Positions 9,501-16,256 of a stretch of DNA of 43,786 bases are shown here, in pieces; the first letter of the stretch is position 1, and every line of letters begins with the position of its first letter. Under the pieces are notes generated by a model that had not been told where the DNA came from, searched no databases, and saw nothing but the letters and a program-made list of their open reading frames with translations. The position numbers and the translations under genes are program-made. Source of the DNA: Pyrinomonadaceae bacterium (lineage in GTDB: Bacteria > Acidobacteriota > Blastocatellia > Pyrinomonadales > Pyrinomonadaceae); NCBI GenBank assembly GCA_030838445.1, contig JAUZFQ010000251.1, positions 1-43,786 on the forward strand, read 5' to 3'.

Positions 9501-10169
9501 GCTCTCCGGCATCGCAATGTGGAAGCGCGCGAGGTCGGCGGCGGCAGCGGCCTTCGCCTGTTCGGCGTTGAGCGTGGGCTGCGTGTTGACTTGCACGTCG
9601 CGGAAGTGCGGGCCGCTCGCCATGATGACTTGATTGCGCGCGTTCAGGACGAGGCCGACGCCGCCGTCCTTTACGTCGAGGCCGTTATAAGTTTGTTGGA
9701 AGCGCAGGAGGTGGCCGCCGAGCGCGTCCGTGTTGCGGACGAGTTTCAAGTCGGAGAGGTTCGAGATGCCGAAGGCGGCGGCGTTCGAGGCGAGAAAGGC
9801 GCGACCCGCTTCTTCGGGCGTGCCCGCGAAGGGCGCGCTCGCGAAGTCGCGAATGACATCGGGCGAGCCGCCGAAGGTGTTCCAGCGCACGGTCAAGTTC
9901 GCGGCGTTGGTGTTGGCCTTGAGAGTCTCGACGGCCGCCAGTTGGTCGGCGGTGGCGGCGCGCAAAGGAGCGGCGGCGCGCGACAGGTTGAGATCAAAAT
10001 TGGGAGCGGGGCGGCCGTACATGTTAAAGCCGAGGCCGCCCGTCTGGGGGTTGGTGCTTGCGCCCGCCGCGGCCGCGGCCGGACGGGGCACGAAGACGCC
10101 CGCCGCGACGAAGGCCGCGACCAGCATGACGATGAAAACTTTGATCCACATGGTTCGCGCTCTGCGCAT
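6582..10169 (-). CDS. Secreted M36 (fungalysin-like) zinc metallopeptidase, paralogue 2
   Basis: Predicted secreted endopeptidase of 1195 aa, clearly paralogous along its length to the protein at 34-3579. The signal segment is at about residues 8-33. The FTP-like propeptide region runs to about 330. The zinc site is HEGMH at 537-541 (H537, E538, H541), with E561 in NEGQAD as third ligand. A fibronectin-III-like segment and a PPC-like domain follow, and the end contains FTVNPLTRTV. The ATG start has AGGAGA 7 nt upstream. A three-copy repeat promoter at 10236-10279 lies 66 nt upstream, almost the same distance as for the S8 gene, so the two are probably expressed together. A perfect hairpin and a U-tract terminator follow. 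Substrate range cannot be read from the sequence. Confidence 0.94.
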   Translation of the reverse strand: MRRARTMWIKVFIVMLVAAFVAAGVFVPRPAAAAAGASTNPQTGGLGFNMYGRPAPNFDLNLSRAAAPLRAATADQLAAVETLKANTNAANLTVRWNTFGGSPDVIRDFASAPFAGTPEEAGRAFLASNAAAFGISNLSDLKLVRNTDALGGHLLRFQQTYNGLDVKDGGVGLVLNARNQVIMASGPHFRDVQVNTQPTLNAEQAKAAAAADLARFHIAMPESITSLLRPALAGLAKQVAVLDQYQPTLGVYPTADGYKLVWKVAKFSENPFGLYLVSIDAHTGETVARKDFVNFQQAPETPLPFTADIYPKYPTITPELKDQSKISVDSTGTPLGQERVKLRSFDTQNVVTGLMGTLTGTHTVVNNALVSKQPFAQAAKGTWHFRVDDAANLEARTNEADQLAEPAEHQDEINAFFFTTYLLEYVDYLHVAGDRVNNRVGAGSFPDDYPNKTIPLPATVHIPNIYMALDVAAGKLPAADANLPAKVLGLDNAFALNLTSIISELAGTASPVVVNPTSYGHGFLFNDLALEGTVPYHEGMHAITSPIAGLEGAPEGSALNEGQADMWAFTITDNASLGDYVVNAKGIRDRYRTLGRNPDSLAYIRSARSTLKYSDIGTLTAAAGVYDFEEHYDGEIYMSTMWDVREMLNRVYPSKSTYRRPAPRDGAATKEITKGTEIFERLFLGSMYVLGTTAPDTLVKARDAMLVADQSLYPTDATDAAAPGQHRALIEQIFAAHELGSQALEVAGNQATISTQVTPFTGTQAAPAVPQGVTVAPASARTNRISWQPVEGAVAYEVLKRKIDFANRREPNGKRAFADGDSSTTGFRHIAFTNGNASSYEDLGAVHEVFAPEGLNDLFDSEYSVRAIGINQTRQLGFSDLSGAAKPRRVRQDLTAQVDSALSNVTFANGVFAFDNKLTNARGAISDDKTIYGAINFEITSISDPSITVRNADGGANTFVYNQNLALGQTSTPKRLEFNDPLAKLFTFDARITGQAYAGSTGGNGSLGNDGTSEPPAPVTYSVFSEERTGTLIAGDPTGTTGDAALTYGDPAFAGITYADVEVTTKSDALILDATLSSTTAVDLDFEILTADGQSLGTSGGTTAAERVQTRVQPNTRYILRVKGFANGPAEFKIVSKQLLPQGSPNENAGTFSPNASTTGGTTTSGTSKPTAIITRLARFTVNPLTRTVSIRFLN

Positions 10170-10235
10170 AATTGCTTCTCCTCTGACGATTTTAAAATCG
10201 GACTTGTTAAGACTGTCGGCGTTGCGACGTGGGCG

Positions 10236-10279
10236 AGATTAGCCATGCGCGCTTGAGGAATACTTGAGGGCGACTTGAG
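10236..10279 (-). promoter_or_regulatory. Repeat-type promoter of M36 paralogue 2 (three 11-bp-spaced boxes)
   Basis: Identical plus-strand hexamers cttgag start at 10252, 10263 and 10274, spaced exactly 11 bp. On the minus strand this is CTCAAG three times, then 10 bp, then TAATCT (10241-10236) as -10 element, 66 nt before the ATG. This is the cleanest of the four copies in the window. Confidence 0.75.
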
Positions 10280-10385
10280 GTGTGGAGACGTGGCTGGTTG
10301 AGTTTATTGCAATCGCGTTGCGGGCTTGCGTCGCGAACGCGAATTAGGCAGCACGGGCGAAAAACTTTCGCCGCTAAAAAATTCC

Positions 10386-10421
10386 GTCGAGTAAAAAAAC
10401 GTCGAGTAAAAAAACGTCGAG
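10386..10421. repeat. Tandem 15-bp repeat, 2.4 copies
   Basis: The unit gtcgagtaaaaaaac occurs at 10386-10400 and 10401-10415, followed by gtcgag. It lies in the non-coding stretch between the M36 gene and the small gene and contains A runs. No function can be assigned. Confidence 0.8.
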
Positions 10422-10438
10422 AGTGGGAACGTTACAAG

Positions 10439-10479
10439 TTGAGCCTCCCGCCGCGCTGCGTGCGCGGCGGGAGGCTCAA
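10439..10479 (-). terminator. Perfect 18-bp hairpin ending the small-gene transcript
   Basis: Arms at 10439-10456 and 10462-10479 are perfectly complementary over 18 bp with a 5-nt loop (tgcgt). The core cctcccgccg resembles the hairpins at 3678 and 6523. There is no strong T tract on either strand. It lies about 130 nt past the stop of the 21-codon gene and is the likely 3' end of a short transcript of about 260 nt. Confidence 0.5.
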
Positions 10480-10510
10480 CGCGGGGAGAGCCGTTTGACT
10501 ACTATTTGTC

Positions 10511-10590
10511 CGGGGCAACCGACGGCAGAGGCTTTCACCCGGCCGCGTGCACGGCCGTGCGCTTTAAACCCGATCTTAGTCGTCGCCCCG
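10511..10590 (-). ncRNA. Candidate structured RNA segment downstream of the small gene
   Basis: On the minus strand CGGGGC plus CGAC (10590-10579) can pair with GTCG plus GCCCCG (10523-10511), closing a domain. Inside it CGGCCG at 10557-10552 and 10545-10540 forms a hairpin with a 6-nt loop. It lies between a likely small gene and a hairpin terminator. I do not recognise a known riboswitch in it. GC-rich DNA folds readily, so this is weak evidence. Confidence 0.25.
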
Positions 10591-10606
10591 TGTGTGCGTT
10601 ATCACG

Positions 10607-10672
10607 TCATCCGCGCGGGATGCCGCGTCGAATCGCGCCGTCCGTGTTCGAGTTTGCGAGGTTCGTGTTCAT
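10607..10672 (-). CDS. Likely 21-aa small protein or leader peptide with its own promoter
   Basis: The ATG at 10672 is preceded by AAGGAGA with a 7-nt spacer, one of the best ribosome binding sites in the window. The frame runs 21 codons to TGA. The peptide begins MNTNLANSN and ends RRGIPRG; it is hydrophilic with no signal peptide or membrane segment. A repeat-type promoter (10703-10735) lies 30 nt upstream of the ATG, and a foldable segment and a perfect hairpin follow. Promoter, ribosome site, short frame and hairpin together suggest a real short transcription unit. It could be a small protein, a leader peptide or a peptide carried on a regulatory RNA. I know of no family. Conservation of the peptide in relatives would decide. 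Confidence 0.45.
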   Translation of the reverse strand: MNTNLANSNTDGAIRRGIPRG

Positions 10673-10702
10673 GTCAAATTCTCCTTGCCTGTTAACGGGC
10701 AC

Positions 10703-10735
10703 ACGATAGCGTGAGGGTGTTGAGAAAAACTTGAG
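10703..10735 (-). promoter_or_regulatory. Repeat-type promoter of the 21-codon gene (two boxes)
   Basis: Plus-strand gttgag (10719) and cttgag (10730) are 11 bp apart. On the minus strand CTCAAG and CTCAAC are followed after exactly 10 bp by TATCGT (10708-10703). The start codon is 30 nt further on. Same geometry as the promoters at 6323 and 10236. Confidence 0.55.
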
Positions 10736-10849
10736 CCGCGGGCGGAACGGGAGAGACGGGAAATTTGAATTAGTTGACGGGAGACGTTGTTTATTACAAA
10801 TACGTTGTGGCCTGCTTAATCAACTTCCGCGTGGGCGACCGCAAATGTC

Positions 10850-12034
10850 TCATCTCGCGCGACCGTCGCCGTCGCGCCGGAGGCCGTCGCTTAAGAGTCG
10901 GACGCCGAGCACGAAGAGGAAGATGGCGAAGGCGGGCGAGAGCAGCACGAGCGGTTGTTGGCCGAGAAGTGTCAGGTTGCTCGCGGCGACGAGCATGTTG
11001 CCCCAACTCGCCGCCGGTTCTTGCACGCCGACGCCGAGAAATGAGAGCGCCGTTTCGGCCAGCAGGAACGCGGGCAGCATCAACGAGAGTTGGACGACGA
11101 GCGGGCGCGAGGCGTTCGGCAGGATGTGCCGGAAGAGGATGCGTTTCTGCGTCAGTCCGAGCGACACGGCGGCCAGCACGAACTCGCGCTCGCGCAAGCC
11201 CAAGACCAGCCCGCGCGCGAGTCGTGCCATCTCCGCCCACCCGATGGCGATAAAGATGCCGACGAGCAGCAGCCCCGCGCTCGACGGCGGCAGCACGAGC
11301 GGGAAGGCGGCGCGCGCCGCGAGTATGAGGACGAGATCGGGCAAGGCCAGCATCGCGTCGGCCGCGCGCATCAAGAGCGCGTCCACCCTGCGCCCCGCGT
11401 AGCCCGACACGCAGCCGAGCACGACTCCGAGCACGCCCGCCAGCAACGTCCCCAGCGGCCCGACCGCGAGTGAGAAACGCGACGCCATCAACAGGCGCGA
11501 GAGGCGGTCGCGCCCGAAGTCGTCCGTGCCGAGCAGGTAGACGCGTTGCGGCGGCGCGTTCGGAGTCGCTGTCGCGTCGGCGGCGACTCCAAAGAGATGG
11601 CGGTCGGTCGGGAAGAGGCCGAAGAGTTTGTACGTGTGGCCGCGCGTGAAGAGCGCGAGGGGGAAGCGCGCGGAGGTGTCTTCGCCGTAGGTGCGCGCGA
11701 GCGGGTCTGTGAGGCGCAGGCGGTAGATGAAGGGGCGCGCGTGCCAGCGGCCTTCCGCATCTTGGAAACGGATGCGCGTCGGCGGCGCGAAGGGCTGTTG
11801 CCGCGACTGCTCGCTCGCGTCGTAAGGCGCGATGAAGTTTGCCAGCACGGCGATGACGTAGAAGGTCGAGACGATGCCGAGTCCCGCGATCAACTTGCCG
11901 CGCCGCGCGAGTCGCCGACGTGCGCGCGCGCGCCAACTGCCGGGCGCGGCGTGCGCGCGTTCCCACGCGTCTGCGTGCGACGGGGGCGGCGCGGCGCGCG
12001 TGTCGGGCGGGTGCGGCGGCTGTGTGTCGGTCAT
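10850..12034 (-). CDS. ABC transporter permease, peptide/nickel type (DppC/YejE-like)
   Basis: Inner-membrane permease of 394 aa for an oligopeptide-type importer. The first membrane segment (about residues 47-67) is followed by an unusually long extracytoplasmic stretch of about 90 residues, reminiscent of YejE-type proteins. Then come TDDFGRDRLSR and the usual five C-terminal membrane segments. The EAA loop, which contacts the ATPase, is visible as AAVSLGLTQKRILFRHILPN. The ATG start has AAGAGA, which overlaps the stop codon of the upstream permease gene, with a 10-bp gap between the genes, so translation is probably coupled. The ATPase subunits are not in the window and must be encoded elsewhere. 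Substrate is inferred from family only: peptides would fit the neighbouring proteases. Confidence 0.88.
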   Translation of the reverse strand: MTDTQPPHPPDTRAAPPPSHADAWERAHAAPGSWRARARRRLARRGKLIAGLGIVSTFYVIAVLANFIAPYDASEQSRQQPFAPPTRIRFQDAEGRWHARPFIYRLRLTDPLARTYGEDTSARFPLALFTRGHTYKLFGLFPTDRHLFGVAADATATPNAPPQRVYLLGTDDFGRDRLSRLLMASRFSLAVGPLGTLLAGVLGVVLGCVSGYAGRRVDALLMRAADAMLALPDLVLILAARAAFPLVLPPSSAGLLLVGIFIAIGWAEMARLARGLVLGLREREFVLAAVSLGLTQKRILFRHILPNASRPLVVQLSLMLPAFLLAETALSFLGVGVQEPAASWGNMLVAASNLTLLGQQPLVLLSPAFAIFLFVLGVRLLSDGLRRDGDGRAR

Positions 12035-12044
12035 CGAGAATCTC

Positions 12045-13049
12045 TTACGCGCCGGGCGCGGGCAGGTTGAGCGAGCGATTCGTCCCCCGTCGCGTCTTCT
12101 GCGCGTGGTCTTGTCGGAGGCGCGGGTCGTTGAGACGCAAGAGGATGTCCGCGACGAGATTGCCGACGAGCACGGCCGTCGCCGTGACCATCACGACGCC
12201 CATCAGGAGCGGCACGTCGCGGTGGCGCACGGCGTTGACGCTGAGCGCGCCGAGGCCAGACCAGCCGAGCACCGTCTCGACTATGACCGAGCCGCTGACG
12301 ACGCTGCCCGCCGCGTAGCCCGTGAGCGTGATGAGCGGGTTCAACGCGTCGCGTAGCGCGTGGCGCATGATGACGGCGCGTTCCGGCAGACCCTTAGCGC
12401 GCGCCACCTGCACGAAGTCTTGCGCGAGCGCGTGGCTCAAACCCTCGCGCGCCTGCGCCAGAAACAACGCCACGAGCGGGAGCGCGAGCACGACTGCCGG
12501 GGGCAGGATGCGTAAGAGGCTGAAGTCTGCCGTGAGCGTCTCCGCGCCCGCGCCGCCGACGGGAAACCAGGAGGTGCGCGCGACGACGGCGAGGGCGACT
12601 AAGGCGAGCACGATGCGCGGCGTCGAAGCCGTGAGCAGGATGACGAGTTCGCTCGCGCGATCCCAGAGACTCCCCTTGCGACGCGCGGCGAGCGCGCCGA
12701 GCGCGAGCGAGAACGAGATGGCTAAGGCGAGCGCGACGGCGGAGAGCGCGAGCGTGCGCAAGAGGCGCGGCCGGATGATCGTCGCCACCGGCGCGTGGTA
12801 GTAGAAGGATTCGCCCATGCGCCCGCGCGCGAGATTCGCGAGCCAGTGGAAGTAGCGCGAGGCGAGTGGTTCGTCGAGGCCGTAGACGCGGCGCATCTCC
12901 CTGAGCGTCGTTTCGGACGCGCCCTGCTCGCTCGCCAGTTCGCCGAGCGCGTCGCCGCCCGCGGCGGCAAGAAGCGCGAACGTCAGCGCGGAGACGACAA
13001 AGAGCACCACGACGCCCTGCACCGCTCTGGAGAGAATCAGTTTCAGCAC
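12045..13049 (-). CDS. ABC transporter permease, peptide/nickel type (DppB/OppB-like)
   Basis: Inner-membrane permease, about 334 aa from the GTG at 13049. I chose that start because LKLILSRAVQG is the normal N-terminus of DppB-like proteins. An in-frame ATG at 13160 would add 37 unrelated residues. Family features in order: first membrane helix, the extracytoplasmic YGLDEPLASRYFHWL segment, GRMGESF, further helices, and the EAA loop QVARAKGLPERAVIMRHALRDALNP. It is paired with the permease at 10850-12034. The binding protein gene at 13261 is divergent, so the 13050-13260 interval probably holds both promoters. No ATPase gene accompanies the pair. Confidence 0.87.
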   Translation of the reverse strand: MLKLILSRAVQGVVVLFVVSALTFALLAAAGGDALGELASEQGASETTLREMRRVYGLDEPLASRYFHWLANLARGRMGESFYYHAPVATIIRPRLLRTLALSAVALALAISFSLALGALAARRKGSLWDRASELVILLTASTPRIVLALVALAVVARTSWFPVGGAGAETLTADFSLLRILPPAVVLALPLVALFLAQAREGLSHALAQDFVQVARAKGLPERAVIMRHALRDALNPLITLTGYAAGSVVSGSVIVETVLGWSGLGALSVNAVRHRDVPLLMGVVMVTATAVLVGNLVADILLRLNDPRLRQDHAQKTRRGTNRSLNLPAPGA

Positions 13050-13260
13050 GCCGTCAACTCGGATTGTGCGCGGGAGGTGTTTGCAGCCGAACTCATCGCG
13101 CGTTGATTTAACATCTATTCGCGGCGCGAGCAAGAGTGGGCGCGCGGTCGCTCTGGACATCCGCCCTTATACATGTTTGAATCGAACAGCCTCACCTGTG
13201 CGCCCGTTCGCACGAAACGCCTCGCGCTTTTTCATCTTCTGACAACCGGAATTTTTTGAA

Positions 13261-15048
13261 ATGAAACTTGCACCGTCAGGACGACTTTTAGTTAGCCTGT
13301 TGCTCGTCGCCGCGCTTCTGTTGCTGTCGGGCGCGTGCCGGACGCCGCCCGCGTCGAACACCGCCGGAAACGTCAACGAAGGGAAACTGCCGACCGCGCC
13401 CGTGGCGGGCACGCGCGGCGGCTCGCTCACCTACCGCCTCACTTCGCCGCCGAAGACTTTCAACTACATGCTCGCCGCCGACGAGCCGACCATCTACGTT
13501 TCCTTCTTCCTCATCGGCAGCCGCCTCGTCGAACTCAACCACGACGATCAAACTTACGCGCCCGCGCTCGCCGAAAGTTGGAAACTCTCCGACGACGGCA
13601 AGAGCGTCGAAGTCACGCTGCGCGACGGCTTGAAGTTTTCCGACGGACAGCCCTTGACCTCCGACGACGTGGCCTTCACCCTGCGCACGCTCTACGACGA
13701 ACGCGTCACGTCGCCCATCTACCGCGATGCGATGCTCGTCGGCGGCAAGCCCATCGAAGTCACGGTCGCGGACGCGCGCCACCTCCGGCTCGGTTTCGCC
13801 GAAGCCATCGCCGTGCCGGAAAACTACATGTCGAATTTGAACGTGCTGCCGCGCCGCGCTCTCGAAGCCGCGCTCGGCAAGAACGAGTTCAACAACTCTT
13901 ACGGCGTGACGAGCGACCCGGCCGGAATCGTCACCGCCGGGGCGTTCGCCATCGAATCGAGCACGCCGGGCGAGCGCGTCACCCTCAAGCGCAACCCGCA
14001 TTACTGGAAGCGCGACGCGGCGGGCAATCAACTGCCGTATCTCGACCGCCTCGTCCTCGAAGTCGTCGGCGACGAGAACAACGCGCTCACGCGACTCGGC
14101 CAAGGCACGCTCGACATCATTGACCGCGTGCGCCCGACCGACTTCGCCAGCCTCCGCGCGGGGCAGGGCAACGCGCGCGCGTACGACCTCGGCCCCGGCC
14201 TCTACGCAGACAACCTCTGGTTCAACCTCAACCCCGGACGACGCGAAGACGGCAAGCCGCTGGTTGACCCCGCGAAACTTGCTTGGTTCAACGACGCGCG
14301 CTTCCGCCGCGCCGTCTCGCACGCCATTGACCGCGACTCCATCGCCGCCAACACGTGGCAGGGACTCGCCACGCCGCTCTACAACTTCGTCTCCAGCGGC
14401 AACCGCGCGTGGGTGGCCTCGGACGTGCCGCGCACCGCTTACGATCTGGAACGCGCGCGCGCCCTGCTGCGTGAGGCGGGCTTCACCTTCGGCGGCACGG
14501 AGAGTGCGCCGGAGTTGAAGGACGCCAAAGGCCAGCGCGTCGAGTTCACGATCATCGCGCCCGCGGGCAACGAGGTGCGCGTCAAGAGCGCGATTGTGAT
14601 TCAGGAGGACTTGAAGAAGCTGGGGATGAACGTGCAGGTCGCGCCCATCGAGAACGCGCAGTTGTCCGCGCGCATCAACCAGTCTTACGACTACGAGGCC
14701 GTGCTCTTCGGCACGTCGGCCTCCGAACCCGACCCGTCCTCTTACACAGACCTCTTGCGCAGCGCGAGTCCGCAGCACTTCTGGAATCCCAAGCAACCGA
14801 AGCCCGCCACCGAATGGGAAGCGCGGCTCGACGAGTTGACCACGCGGCAGGCGCACGAAGTTGACCACGAACGACGCCGCGCCATCTTCCGCGAGATTCA
14901 ACTGTTGATGGCCGAGCAACTGCCGCTCATCCCCATCGTCACGCGCCACATCGCCGTCGCCGCCAACACGCGCGTCGGCAACTACCGCCCCAGCCCGCTC
15001 CCGCCCTTCTCGCTCTGGAATGCAGGGGAGTTGTTCATGAAGCAGTGA
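13261..15048 (+). CDS. Extracellular solute-binding lipoprotein, family 5 (peptide type)
   Basis: Binding protein of 595 aa for the divergent permeases. The N-terminus MKLAPSGRLL, a hydrophobic stretch and the lipobox LSGAC mark a lipoprotein anchored through C26. A short linker leads to a full SBP_bac_5 fold: TYAPALAESWKLSDDGKSV, then LRDGLKFSDGQPLTSDDVAF, then LKRNPHYWKRD, all typical of DppA/OppA-like proteins. It delivers substrate, probably oligopeptides, to the permeases at 10850-13049. The proteases around it would supply peptides; this link is inferred from position. The start is the first Met before the signal sequence. There is no strong ribosome site in the ggaattttttgaa before it. 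No terminator is obvious after it. Confidence 0.9.
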   Translation: MKLAPSGRLLVSLLLVAALLLLSGACRTPPASNTAGNVNEGKLPTAPVAGTRGGSLTYRLTSPPKTFNYMLAADEPTIYVSFFLIGSRLVELNHDDQTYAPALAESWKLSDDGKSVEVTLRDGLKFSDGQPLTSDDVAFTLRTLYDERVTSPIYRDAMLVGGKPIEVTVADARHLRLGFAEAIAVPENYMSNLNVLPRRALEAALGKNEFNNSYGVTSDPAGIVTAGAFAIESSTPGERVTLKRNPHYWKRDAAGNQLPYLDRLVLEVVGDENNALTRLGQGTLDIIDRVRPTDFASLRAGQGNARAYDLGPGLYADNLWFNLNPGRREDGKPLVDPAKLAWFNDARFRRAVSHAIDRDSIAANTWQGLATPLYNFVSSGNRAWVASDVPRTAYDLERARALLREAGFTFGGTESAPELKDAKGQRVEFTIIAPAGNEVRVKSAIVIQEDLKKLGMNVQVAPIENAQLSARINQSYDYEAVLFGTSASEPDPSSYTDLLRSASPQHFWNPKQPKPATEWEARLDELTTRQAHEVDHERRRAIFREIQLLMAEQLPLIPIVTRHIAVAANTRVGNYRPSPLPPFSLWNAGELFMKQ

Positions 15049-15208
15049 AGTTTTAACTTCGGATAGCCGCTGACTCATCTGCTCCATCCGTGCACTATAT
15101 GGGAACACGGTTCAACCCCGCGTTTGAAGAGTTTGCCGTGTAATTGCGGCTTTTATCCCACCCGTCCGGCGGCATGCCGCTTGCTAACTATCTGATGGGG
15201 GGATAAGA

Positions 15209-15757
15209 ATGAAAATAAATAACTTCAAGGGCAAAATCGGGGGCGCTATCTTGGGTGTCTCTCTGGTGTTTGGAATCGGCATCATGTCGAGCGCGACCGC
15301 ACAGGCGCAGAACCGCCGCAACGACGGCCAGTGGCATCGCCGCGACCGCGACCGTCAGGCTCGTGATCAACGCAACAACCGCAATCGTGACTGGCGTAAT
15401 GACGGTTACGGCAACAACGGCACTTACAACCGCAATCGCACCTACGGCAACAACGGTCGCTACGGCAATAACGGCGGCTACAACAACAGCGCCTATCAGG
15501 CTGAGATCAACCGGGGCTATCAGGCGGGCGTGAACACGGGCGCTCAAGACGCGCAGCGTAACCAGAGCTACAGCCCGCAGCGTTCACACTATTACAAGGA
15601 CGCTTCGACGCAGGCTTTCCGCGAAGGCTTCGTGCAGGGTTATGACGCCGGTTTCCGTCAGTACGGCGGTTACAACAACAACGGCGACTACCGTCGGAAC
15701 AGCGGCAACGGCAACGGCATCGGCAGCATCCTCGGCGGAATCCTCGGACGGCCTTAA
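15209..15757 (+). CDS. Small secreted Asn/Gly/Arg/Tyr-rich protein
   Basis: Protein of 182 aa with a clear signal peptide ending near TAQAQ (residue 34). The mature part opens with a charged Arg/Asp-rich stretch (about 35-62), then a low-complexity tract of NNG, YGNNG and NRN repeats (about 63-96). A more ordered part follows with two related segments, INRGYQAGVNTGAQDA and FREGFVQGYDAGFRQYGG, i.e. a duplicated GY/GF-x-x-G helix-like motif. It ends with a Gly-rich tail. Similar proteins occur in Acidobacteriota as hypothetical secreted proteins; I cannot give a function. The ATG has GGGGGGATAAG just upstream. A strong terminator follows at 15793, so it is probably a single-gene unit. Confidence 0.8.
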   Translation: MKINNFKGKIGGAILGVSLVFGIGIMSSATAQAQNRRNDGQWHRRDRDRQARDQRNNRNRDWRNDGYGNNGTYNRNRTYGNNGRYGNNGGYNNSAYQAEINRGYQAGVNTGAQDAQRNQSYSPQRSHYYKDASTQAFREGFVQGYDAGFRQYGGYNNNGDYRRNSGNGNGIGSILGGILGRP

Positions 15758-15792
15758 GTCGGTTGCCAACCGAATAACATCTACCCGAACTG

Positions 15793-15827
15793 AAATGCCG
15801 CGATCATCAATCGCGGCATTTCTTTTT
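15793..15827 (+). terminator. Rho-independent terminator
   Basis: aaatgccgcgat (15793-15804), loop catca, atcgcggcattt (15810-15821), then a T run to 15827. It ends the 15209-15757 gene. Confidence 0.9.
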
Positions 15828-15883
15828 GCCGTTATCGAGTTTCGGGTGCGATAGCAAATTTCGATTGGCTGCCTGAACGTAGC

Positions 15884-15926
15884 AGCGGGGCGCGTCCATT
15901 CATGGACGCGCCCCGCTATTTTGTCT
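15884..15926 (+). terminator. 16-bp stem hairpin followed by ttttgtctt
   Basis: Arms at 15884-15899 and 15902-15917 are perfectly complementary, followed by attttgtctt. The right end (ccccgct, ttttgtctt, then ttttacc) matches the hairpin at 17633-17675, so both belong to one intergenic family. It lies behind a first terminator and may be a repeat element rather than a second terminator. The rest of 15927-16256 has a possible promoter but no gene I can support. Confidence 0.6.
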
Positions 15927-15984
15927 TTAACTTTTACCGCTTCAACTTGACCCCGCACGCACGCGTCTCGCCTCTGGAATAATC

Positions 15985-16013
15985 TTGACAGGGGCTAACA
16001 ATCGGACTAGGCT
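15985..16013 (+). promoter_or_regulatory. Possible sigma-70 promoter of the 16257-17573 pair
   Basis: TTGACA (15985-15990) matches the -35 consensus perfectly. After 17 bp comes TAGGCT (16008-16013), a poor -10. It lies about 240 bp upstream of the first gene. This is the best-looking sigma-70 site in the gap. Confidence 0.4.
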
Positions 16014-16256
16014 GCGCGTGTTTCTCACGTGTGTTGTCGCCGGCCGCTTCCCACTTGCTTAACTTTCCGGGTGGATAAATTTATACGCCACCGTCCACCC
16101 CGCTCAGCATCAACGCTCTTTCCGGTACGTGGCCTGCTTCACCCCAATCGCCTCGCCCCTCGCGCTCGAAAATTTTTAACCTCACGGCGAGGAAAGACGG
16201 CGGGGTCATCGGCCTCTCCCGTTCTTAGCCCTCAGTCTTAACGAAAGAGGTTGCGC

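Noticed and set aside
10511-10590. c-di-GMP type riboswitch
   Set aside because: A GAAAGCC-like stretch is present, but the conserved first half of that riboswitch class is not.
16029-16241. 70-codon open frame in the gap before the membrane protein gene
   Set aside because: No ribosome site and random-looking composition.
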